In this document: in pieces, positions 1 to 5,161 of the stretch | Position numbering within the stretch: position 1 is the stretch's first letter | How the letters are laid out: the number at the start of each line of letters is the position of its first letter | NCBI GenBank assembly: GCA_026984595.1 | Contig: JALSRW010000004.1 | Span: forward strand, 1-5,917 | Source: Alphaproteobacteria bacterium | GTDB taxonomy: Bacteria > Pseudomonadota > Alphaproteobacteria > Geminicoccales > Geminicoccaceae | Reading direction: 5' to 3' | Length of the DNA: 5,917 nucleotides | Position numbers and translations under genes: made by a program | The notes under the pieces: generated by a model | The model's input: the letters and a program-made list of their open reading frames with translations, nothing else | Told to the model about the DNA's origin: nothing | The model's database searches: none

Positions 1-10
1 AGCGTGGAAA

Positions 11-35
11 AGATTGTAACCAAAGGTTGAAATCT
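11..35. promoter_or_regulatory. 25-bp interrupted palindrome, probable operator
   Basis: A dyad centred on base 23 has two paired arm segments: AGATT (11-15) with AATCT (31-35), and AACC (18-21) with GGTT (25-28). Only 2 bp on each side and a central AAA are unpaired. It begins directly after the -35 box of the leftward promoter and covers the whole spacer and the -10 box, the classical place for a repressor site. A dimeric helix-turn-helix protein is the natural binder; which one cannot be told from the sequence. A related site lies ahead of the XRE gene at 641-1072, making that protein one candidate. Confidence 0.6.
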
Positions 36-41
36 GGTCAA
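13..41 (-). promoter_or_regulatory. Strong sigma70-type promoter reading leftward out of the window
   Basis: On the minus strand a -35 box TTGACC (41-36, five of six matches to TTGACA) is followed by exactly 17 bp and a -10 box TACAAT (18-13, five of six matches to TATAAT). Transcription would start near position 5-7 and leave the window, so the controlled gene is not visible; it would be divergent to the Nudix gene. The boxes and spacing are read directly from the sequence; activity is inferred. The segment is AT-rich compared with the coding DNA around it, as expected of a real promoter. Confidence 0.7.
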
Positions 42-141
42 GCCCGCTACCGCCGCGGATGCGCAGCGGGCGTCCGGCGGGTGCTGGCCCGGCGACGGTG
101 GCCGTGCTACAGGCCGGGCGCAATAGCTGCGGGACGGGCGG

Positions 142-609
142 ATGGGTGAGCGGCGTTACCCCGGACGACCTATCGTCGGCATCGGCATCGTGCTCTGGCG
201 CGACGGGAAGGTGGCCCTGGTACGGCGGGGAAAACCGCCGCGACAGGGGCAGTGGTCGCTGCCCGGAGGGGCACAGAGGCTGGGCGAGACGGTGCTCGAA
301 GCCGCCGCCCGCGAGGTTCGCGAGGAAACCGGTCTCGACCTCGCCGACGCGCGGATCTTCGATGTGGTGGATCTCATCGAGCGCGACGAAGAGGGACGGA
401 TTGCCTATCACTATACGCTGATCGAGGTGACCGGTCGGGCCGTGGGCGGGGCCGGCGAAGCGGCCAGCGATGCCGCGGAACTGGCCTGGTTCACGCCGGA
501 AGAAGTCGCGGCCATGCCGCTGTGGAAAGAGACGAGGCGGGTCGTTGGACGGGCGGCCGAGCTGCTCGGCACGGGAAAAACATCGCCCGGCGCTGCCGGG
601 CAATCGTGA
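142..609 (+). CDS. Nudix hydrolase (ADP-ribose pyrophosphatase-like)
   Basis: This 155-residue single-domain protein should hydrolyse a nucleoside diphosphate linked to another group, using Mg2+ or Mn2+, in the cytoplasm. A complete Nudix box is visible: G43, five residues, E49, seven residues, then R57-E58-V59, E61-E62 and G64-L65. It is preceded by the usual WSLPGG strand (38-43). E58, E61 and E62 are the expected metal ligands. The length fits a minimal Nudix enzyme. ATG 142 is the only ATG available in frame after the stop at 124-126; the ribosome site is only a weak G-rich run. No clear promoter is seen in 36-141. The C-terminal tail (about residues 145-155) is Gly/Ala/Ser-rich and is encoded by DNA that also forms a terminator for the convergent gene. 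Similarity resembles the ADP-ribose or NADH pyrophosphatase group, but the substrate cannot be assigned from motifs. Confidence 0.9.
   Translation: MGERRYPGRPIVGIGIVLWRDGKVALVRRGKPPRQGQWSLPGGAQRLGETVLEAAAREVREETGLDLADARIFDVVDLIERDEEGRIAYHYTLIEVTGRAVGGAGEAASDAAELAWFTPEEVAAMPLWKETRRVVGRAAELLGTGKTSPGAAGQS
576..604 (-). terminator. Rho-independent terminator of the XRE gene, inside the Nudix ORF
   Basis: Read on the minus strand, a 10-bp stem (ATTGCCCGGC pairing with GCCGGGCGAT, one T.G wobble) closes a three-base AGC loop. One G and five Ts (580-576) follow. It starts 37 bp beyond the TAA of the XRE gene at 641. There is no T tract on the plus-strand side, so it should act only on minus-strand transcripts. 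It lies in the last codons of the Nudix gene, so the two convergent transcripts overlap. Confidence 0.72.
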
Positions 610-640
610 CCGGTGTCCGTGAGGGCACCCGCCGAGAAGC

Positions 641-1072
641 TTATTTGGCGCCGCTCTGCTCCGCGCTGGCCAGGGCCCGCGCGAGATTGCAGACCGCTTC
701 CTGGTGCTTGCGGTTCTGGATGTTGGCGAAGTTGCGGGCCAGCTCCAGGAGCATCCGCTGCTGCGGCATCAGCTCCTGCTCGCGGGTGACGCGAGCCCTG
801 GTCGGTTCCACATCCTCGAAGAAGTAGCCGATGTCGACTCCGAGGGCCTTGGCGATCTGGTAGAGGCGCCCGGCCGAGATCCGGTTGATGCCCGTCTCGT
901 ACTTGTGCGCCTGCTGATAGGTGACACCGATCAGTTCGGCCATCTGCTGCTGCGTGAGGCCCAGCATGATCCGCCGCTGGCGGATGCGCAGGCTGACGAA
1001 GTGATCGACGTCGAGGGCTCTGCTCCTCCCTCCGGTGCCGCGACCGGCGATCTTGTTTGCGAGCTGCGTCAT
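641..1072 (-). CDS. XRE-family helix-turn-helix transcriptional regulator
   Basis: This 143-residue protein has one Cro/C1-type DNA-binding domain (about residues 28-84). The HTH runs from LTQQQMAELIGV (39-50) into the recognition helix TYQQAHKYETG (51-61), and the domain ends in GVDIGYFFE (78-86). A basic, Gly/Arg-rich N-terminus precedes it, and a helical C-terminal tail (about 98-137) may serve dimerisation. Short regulators of this build are common in alphaproteobacteria; no target or ligand can be named. The ATG at 1072 is preferred because GGAG lies 10 bp upstream. An in-frame GTG at 1120 would add 16 residues but has no well-placed ribosome site. The gene appears to be its own unit: a terminator hairpin of the upstream operon precedes it and its own terminator follows. 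A palindrome-like site 73-97 bp upstream of the start could be an autoregulatory operator. Confidence 0.88.
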   Translation of the reverse strand: MTQLANKIAGRGTGGRSRALDVDHFVSLRIRQRRIMLGLTQQQMAELIGVTYQQAHKYETGINRISAGRLYQIAKALGVDIGYFFEDVEPTRARVTREQELMPQQRMLLELARNFANIQNRKHQEAVCNLARALASAEQSGAK

Positions 1073-1082
1073 GGATCGGGAT

Positions 1083-1086
1083 CTCC
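1083..1086 (-). promoter_or_regulatory. Shine-Dalgarno site deciding the XRE start
   Basis: GGAG on the minus strand sits 10 bp before the ATG at 1072. It supports that start over the upstream in-frame GTG at 1120, where nothing comparable is correctly spaced. Confidence 0.55.
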
Positions 1087-1144
1087 ACGCACGAATGGGC
1101 TTGGGGGGCTGAGACTGCACCTTTGCTGTTGGCCACCGCTAGGA

Positions 1145-1169
1145 TGCTACCTACATTTGGTTAAAATAC
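1145..1169. promoter_or_regulatory. Diverged copy of the left-edge operator ahead of the XRE gene
   Basis: Aligned without gaps, the minus strand of this segment matches the plus strand of the palindrome at 11-35 at 16 of 25 positions, including the uninterrupted core TAACCAAA (minus-strand 1163-1156). The second half-site is poorly kept, so the dyad here is weak. The site lies in the most AT-rich part of the 172-bp gap between the two regulators (1073-1244). I could not find a convincing -35/-10 pair: TATTTT (1168-1163, minus) is a possible -10 without a good -35 at normal spacing. The start of the XRE transcript therefore remains unassigned. Confidence 0.35.
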
Positions 1170-1192
1170 CCGCGACTTTTTAAACTTCCAGC

Positions 1193-1230
1193 AAAAAGAG
1201 AAAATCCCATCAACCGTAGGAGTTCCTCTC
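1193..1230 (-). terminator. Weak intrinsic terminator of the minus-strand operon
   Basis: Beginning 14 bp after the TGA at 1245, minus-strand RNA can pair GAGAGGAACTC (1230-1220) with GGGATTTTCTC (1208-1198) around an 11-base loop, followed directly by five Ts (1197-1193). Pairing includes three G.U wobbles and one A-A mismatch, so the stem is weak. Its place immediately after the last gene of a four-gene string and its adjoining T tract make it credible, but less so than the hairpin at 576-604. Confidence 0.4.
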
Positions 1231-1244
1231 GATGCCGCCCGGGA

Positions 1245-1847
1245 TCAGGCGACGATTCCCTCGCGGTCCACACAGCCGATCACGAGACGTGCCCGGGCGA
1301 CCCGCGCCGCGGCCAGGACCGGCCCGTTGTAGGCGGCGAGGTCGAACCGGTGCTCACGGGCAGCGGGCAACAGCCGGCGCAGAAAGAGGCGCCCATCGGC
1401 GAGCTCGGCCAGAACGTCCCGACCGAGGAACTGCTCCGGCCTTCCGGTTTCCTGGGCGAGCACCAGCGCCATCCAGCCCGGACGGTATGGCGGGGCCATG
1501 CTGTCATCCTCGATCTGCACCGCCAGCAACTGCTCGCTGCGCAGCGCCACCAACGGATGGGAATCGCGCCGAGCGGCTACCAGTCCGCCCGGGCCGAGAG
1601 CGCCGATCAACGGAATCTGGGGGCGCTGGGGCGAGCGGCCGAAGAGCAGGTATTCGGGGCTCGATTGGAGGGCGGCGGCGAGTTTCTCGACGATCGGCTG
1701 CGGCGGCATGTATTCGCCCCGCTCATAGGGGCCGATCACCGTCTGATGGCGCCCGATCCGTCGTGCCAGTTCGACCTGGCTGAGGCCCTTTGCCTGCCGC
1801 AGGGAGCGCAGTCGGGAGCCGAAACTGGAAAGTTCGCTGGCGAACAT
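1245..1847 (-). CDS. XRE regulator with degenerate S24/LexA-like C-terminal domain
   Basis: This 200-residue protein joins an N-terminal Cro/C1-type HTH (about residues 10-69; LSQVELARRIG at 22-32, recognition helix around 34-44) to a C-terminal domain resembling peptidase S24/LexA. The S24 part starts at IPLIGALGPGG (78-88), keeps the nucleophile region as EDDSMAPPYRPG (S116), and continues to GRLFLRRL (152-159). In self-cleaving LexA/CI relatives a lysine follows the strand near that point; here it is arginine (R157). The usual Ala-Gly cleavage pair appears as Pro-Gly (86-87), and the Gly-Asp after the serine is Gly-Trp. Self-cleavage is therefore unlikely and ligand sensing more plausible; this is inference. 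ATG 1847 is preferred because GAGG lies 5 bp upstream. ATG 1880 would add 11 residues with a poorer ribosome site. It is the last gene of the operon, 45 bp after the acylase stop, and may regulate that operon. Confidence 0.85.
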   Translation of the reverse strand: MFASELSSFGSRLRSLRQAKGLSQVELARRIGRHQTVIGPYERGEYMPPQPIVEKLAAALQSSPEYLLFGRSPQRPQIPLIGALGPGGLVAARRDSHPLVALRSEQLLAVQIEDDSMAPPYRPGWMALVLAQETGRPEQFLGRDVLAELADGRLFLRRLLPAAREHRFDLAAYNGPVLAAARVARARLVIGCVDREGIVA

Positions 1848-1852
1848 GGTCG

Positions 1853-1856
1853 CCTC
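1853..1856 (-). promoter_or_regulatory. Shine-Dalgarno site deciding the XRE/S24 start
   Basis: GAGG (within GTGAGG) sits 5 bp before the ATG at 1847 on the minus strand. It favours this start over the in-frame ATG at 1880, whose upstream sequence offers only a partial match. Confidence 0.5.
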
Positions 1857-1892
1857 ACGCAGTGGGTGTGCGAAGAGCATAGCTCTAGCCGC

Positions 1893-4283
1893 TCAAGGCT
1901 TCAACTCATAGTTGCCACCGGCCGCAGGGTAGAGCCGCAGAACCGGCTTCCGGGCATCGGCCGGGACATTCGCCGGACGCAGGTAAGCGCCGGCCAGCCA
2001 CAGCCGGCTCAGATCATCGTAATGGCGCGAGAAGGGATGCTCCGACTGGCCGCTGGCGGTGATCAACAGCACCTCGCGGGGCGAGGACAGATCGGCGATC
2101 ATGCGCAGCCCCGGGCCGTGCACGCTGGCGAACGGGCTGCTCGGCCACCAGCGGCCGACATCGACCGTGGTCGCTCCGCCGGGGCTCGGCGGCTGCCAGC
2201 CGAAAAGCCGCCCGAGGAGGGGAGCCTCGCCGAGCAGAGGATGGACGAGGCGGGCCGGATGGGCACGGCCCCAGCGCCAGTTTCGCCACTCCTCGCCCTG
2301 GCGCTCGCGCAGCGCTGCCAATGCGGCAGCGAAGGCCCGGCTGCTGGCGGTTTCGCAGTCTTCCCGGACGGCCGTGCGCACATCGTCGCACCATCCCCTC
2401 TTCTCGATCCACACGCGCCGCATGAAATCCGGCCGGATATCGCGGTAGGCCGGGAACATCGCGCCCAGCTCGTCGGCATAGACGTGTTCCGCGAGTGCGC
2501 GGTACCAGGCGGCGAAGAACAGGGGCTCGGGGCGCGTCATGTCCATTTCTCCGTCCCATGCCTCGAGGGCCGCGCGGAGCTCCCGCGCTCCGGCGTCCCG
2601 CGGTCGCGCCGCCAGCAGCCAGTCGCGAAAGAGGGGGAACAGTCCGGAGCGGATGTCGAGCTGGATGCGCTGCATGCGGGCGAGATCGATCTCCGGGCGG
2701 GCATCCAGGAGGCTGCGGATACGCCCGGCGCGCAGGGGCGCCGGCCAGAAGCGGGCGAGCAGGCTGCTCTGGCGCGCATCGCCGATGCGCTCGTTGGCAT
2801 TGACCACCCGTCCCGAGGCGGGGTCGAGGATCTCCGGCAGCTCGGCGAAGGGAACCGTTCCCCGCCAGTCGTACGCATCATCCCAGCCCGGCACCGGCAG
2901 GGTTCCGTCGCCGGCTCCGCGCCTCGGCACGCGGCCGACCACGCGAAGCGCGATGCGGCCCTCGCGATCGGCATAGAGGAGGTTCTGCGCCGGGCTGTCG
3001 AAGCGTTCGAGGGCGGCGCGCGCCTCCTGCCAGTTGGCTGCCCGGGCCAGTGCCAGCCCGGCGGCCACGGTGCGGTTTTCGCCCCGCAGCGCCGTCCAGG
3101 CGAGGGCGAGAGCGCGGTTGTCCCCGGCCAGCCGGCCGGCCGGCACGAGATCGGAGATCAGCGGCCCGTGCCGGGTCTCGCGGATCTCGTGAAGGATCGG
3201 CTTCTCACCCCGGATGGCGATGGTCTCCAGGCGTCGGGTCAGCTCGGCCCAGCCGGCGGGTGTGCGATAACGCCGGCCCGCCGCATCGAGCTCTTCGAGG
3301 AACAGATCCTGGGTGTCGGCACCGGTGGCGGTGAAGCCCCAGGCGATGTCACGGTTGCGGCCGATCACCACCACTCCGAGGGGCGGCAGGGTCGCCCCGG
3401 TGATCTCCAGACCGGGGAATCGGAGCCGGACCAGATACCAGAGACCGGGGGCCTGCAGGCGGAGATGCGGATCATTGGCCAGAAGGGGTGCGCCGCTGCG
3501 GCTGCGGCCGGGAGCCACCGCCCAGCCGTTGGAGGCGCCGCCCTCCGCGCCGAAGGGTGGCAGGGAAGTCGCGAGGGCAGCGTACAGGGCGCTCCAGCCG
3601 CCGCCGTCGTCCGGCTCCCGCAGGGCCGCCTGCCGGTCTTCTGCCGATGGCCAGAGATCGGCGTAGCGCTCGGGCCCCAGCGCCTCCAGGAGGCGCGCCC
3701 GCAGCAGCTCCTGGCGCCAGTCGTTTTCGAGATCGAGGGCCATCACCCGGGCCCAGACCAGGCTGTCGGCGGGCCGCCAAGGTTCGGGACGGATGCCGAA
3801 CAGCAGGAATTCGGGTGGCAGCACTGCCCGGGTGGCGATGGCCGCGTTGACCCCCGCCACATAGGCCTCCACCAGCCCGCGGCTGGCCGCATCGAGGGCG
3901 GCGAAGTCGGCTTCGGCGCGGCGGTAGAGGCCGAGGGTGCGCAGCATCCGGTCGGTGGGAACCGCTGCCGCTCCCACGATCTCGGCGAGGCGCCCCTGCC
4001 CGAGGCGCCGATGGAACTCCATCTGCCACAGCCGGTCCTGGGCGTGGACGAAGCCCAACCCGAAATAGGCATCCGCCTCGCTCGCGGCGTCGATGGTCGG
4101 GATGCCGAAGCGATCGCGGGTGATGGAGACCGGCCGTTCGATCCCCTCGAGGGTCAGGCTTCCTTCGAGGCGGGGCAGCGAGAGCAGCAGCAGAAGCCCG
4201 ATCGTTCCGCTCGCCAAGGTGATCAGCTCGAACAGGCCGGCCAGAATCGGGATCGGGAGACGGCGCAGCGGTGGCACGGCCAT
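1893..4283 (-). CDS. Penicillin-amidase family acylase (Ntn hydrolase), membrane-anchored precursor
   Basis: This 796-residue protein belongs to the penicillin amidase family, which hydrolyses amide bonds such as those in beta-lactams and acyl-homoserine lactones. A hydrophobic stretch at about residues 11-36 looks like a signal anchor or uncleaved signal, so the enzyme should face the periplasm. The family strand FGIPTIDAAS...GFVHAQDRLWQME spans 59-89. The precursor cleavage point is A250/S251 in GASNGWAV; S251 becomes the N-terminal nucleophile of the beta chain. H273 in NDPHL sits at beta position 23, as in known acylases, and N497 in VNANERI is the likely oxyanion asparagine. AQNLLYAD (432-439) is another family landmark. 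C632 and C643 may form a disulfide. Length is normal and no key residue is missing. The start lies 17 bp after the hydratase stop, with only a weak ribosome site. The substrate cannot be decided from motifs; quorum-signal acylase and general amidase are both open. Confidence 0.93.
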   Translation of the reverse strand: MAVPPLRRLPIPILAGLFELITLASGTIGLLLLLSLPRLEGSLTLEGIERPVSITRDRFGIPTIDAASEADAYFGLGFVHAQDRLWQMEFHRRLGQGRLAEIVGAAAVPTDRMLRTLGLYRRAEADFAALDAASRGLVEAYVAGVNAAIATRAVLPPEFLLFGIRPEPWRPADSLVWARVMALDLENDWRQELLRARLLEALGPERYADLWPSAEDRQAALREPDDGGGWSALYAALATSLPPFGAEGGASNGWAVAPGRSRSGAPLLANDPHLRLQAPGLWYLVRLRFPGLEITGATLPPLGVVVIGRNRDIAWGFTATGADTQDLFLEELDAAGRRYRTPAGWAELTRRLETIAIRGEKPILHEIRETRHGPLISDLVPAGRLAGDNRALALAWTALRGENRTVAAGLALARAANWQEARAALERFDSPAQNLLYADREGRIALRVVGRVPRRGAGDGTLPVPGWDDAYDWRGTVPFAELPEILDPASGRVVNANERIGDARQSSLLARFWPAPLRAGRIRSLLDARPEIDLARMQRIQLDIRSGLFPLFRDWLLAARPRDAGARELRAALEAWDGEMDMTRPEPLFFAAWYRALAEHVYADELGAMFPAYRDIRPDFMRRVWIEKRGWCDDVRTAVREDCETASSRAFAAALAALRERQGEEWRNWRWGRAHPARLVHPLLGEAPLLGRLFGWQPPSPGGATTVDVGRWWPSSPFASVHGPGLRMIADLSSPREVLLITASGQSEHPFSRHYDDLSRLWLAGAYLRPANVPADARKPVLRLYPAAGGNYELKP

Positions 4284-4300
4284 GGCGGTCGCCCGCAGGC

Positions 4301-5161
4301 TCAGGGCCAGGCCAGTTCGGCCTCGCCCCGCATGGCGAGCTGGCCTGTATCGCCGGTCGTCACCAGCGTCACCCGCTCGGGCCGCGCGCCCTCGGCCAAT
4401 ACCGCCACCTGCAGCGGCCGGCCGGCGAACAGCGGCCGCAGGGCGCGGAAGGAGAAGCGGACGAGACGCGCCTCGGGCCAGGTGTCGCGCAGCAGATCGA
4501 GCATCAATGTCGCCAGCAGCGGTCCGTGGACGACCAGGCCCGGATAGCCCTCGACCTCCCGCGCATAGGCCAGATCGTAATGGATCCGGTGGCCATTGTA
4601 GGTGAGGGCGGAGTAGCGGAACAGCAGCACTTCATCAGGCGTCCAATCGCGGCTCGCCCGTGCCGGCACCGGCATCCGCCAGGGCGCGGCATCCGCCGCC
4701 AGCGGTCGCGGCTCACGATAGACGATGTCCTGCTCCTCGACGAAGAGCTCGCCGGCATCATCGGTGAAGCGGTGTTCGAGGAGGACGAAGACCAGGGATC
4801 CCGAGCGACCCCGCTTCGGCGTGATCGCCCGGATGGTCGAGGTCCGGACCAGGCTCTGTCCGATCCTGGGCAGGCGCTGGATGTGCAGACGACCGCCCGC
4901 CCACATGCGGCGGGGCAGCGGCACCTCCGGCAGGAAGAGGCCGAGGCGGGGATGGCCGTCGGGTCCGGTATCCGCCGCCCGCACCGGCTCCGGCGCGTAG
5001 AGATGATGCCAGAAAGGGGGCAGCGGCGCGCCCTCCCCGGGCGGATCGCTGCGATCGAGGGCGGCGGTCAGCGCCGCCGCCGGAAAGGCATCGAGACGGG
5101 CCGCGATCCTGCGGCTGCGGCCCAGCCAGGGGGTCGGATCGAAACCTTCGAGCGTGGTCAT
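4301..5161 (-). CDS. MaoC-like (FAS1-type hot-dog) acyl-thioester hydratase/dehydratase
   Basis: This 286-residue protein has two hot-dog halves, as in the MaoC/HTD2 and mesaconyl-C4-CoA hydratase group. These enzymes add or remove water across the double bond of an acyl-CoA. The N-terminal half contains the MWAGGRLHIQRLPRIGQSL segment (86-104). The C-terminal half has the hydratase signature FRYSALTYNGHRIHYD (181-196), with N189 and H194 in the expected catalytic region. The conserved helix YPGLVVHGPLLATLM follows (206-220). The length and both halves look complete. The ATG start overlaps the TGA of metZ in an ATGA (5161-5158), so translation is probably coupled. Known relatives hydrate mesaconyl-, itaconyl- or methylfumaryl-CoA, but this gene has no CoA-transferase, lyase or acyl-CoA dehydrogenase neighbour in view, so no substrate is assigned. 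Confidence 0.85.
   Translation of the reverse strand: MTTLEGFDPTPWLGRSRRIAARLDAFPAAALTAALDRSDPPGEGAPLPPFWHHLYAPEPVRAADTGPDGHPRLGLFLPEVPLPRRMWAGGRLHIQRLPRIGQSLVRTSTIRAITPKRGRSGSLVFVLLEHRFTDDAGELFVEEQDIVYREPRPLAADAAPWRMPVPARASRDWTPDEVLLFRYSALTYNGHRIHYDLAYAREVEGYPGLVVHGPLLATLMLDLLRDTWPEARLVRFSFRALRPLFAGRPLQVAVLAEGARPERVTLVTTGDTGQLAMRGEAELAWP

Noticed and set aside
42..71. Hairpin GCCCGCT / AGCGGGC with a 16-base loop in the Nudix leader
   Set aside because: The 7-bp stem is perfect but no T tract follows on either strand and the loop is long, so a terminator call is not supported. It could be a chance feature of GC-rich DNA.
612..629. Hairpin GGTGTCC / GGGCACC just after the Nudix stop
   Set aside because: A possible plus-strand terminator by position, but the nearest T-rich run is about 11 bp away and interrupted, and the stem has a wobble. 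Too weak to call.
411..1136. 241-codon minus-strand frame overlapping both the Nudix and XRE genes
   Set aside because: Composition is that of an out-of-frame shadow. The XRE product in another frame of the same strand has full HTH motifs.
1161..1183. Two TTAA boxes in the intergenic region, considered as a CtrA site
   Set aside because: The known CtrA motif has TTAA boxes separated by 7 bp; here the gap is 15 bp.
1232..1783. Plus-strand frame beginning with ATG after an AGGAG
   Set aside because: The product is an Arg/Pro/Gly/Ala-rich string with no recognisable motif and is antisense to a clear HTH gene. The start signals alone are kept as a low-interest finding.
1881..1895. Acylase and XRE/S24 genes are in the same frame, separated by one TGA, considered as a broken fusion
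   Set aside because: The acylase ends at a normal family length and is predicted to be periplasmic, while the HTH protein must be cytoplasmic. Shared frame has a one-in-three chance, and the second gene has its own ribosome site.
1350..4547. A 1065-codon plus-strand open frame running across three minus-strand genes
   Set aside because: It lies codon-on-codon opposite the acylase and the XRE/S24 gene. In that register plus-strand stops correspond to sense codons TTA, CTA and TCA, which are rare in GC-rich genes, so a long open frame is expected. Its translation shows no domain, while the minus-strand products have clear family motifs.
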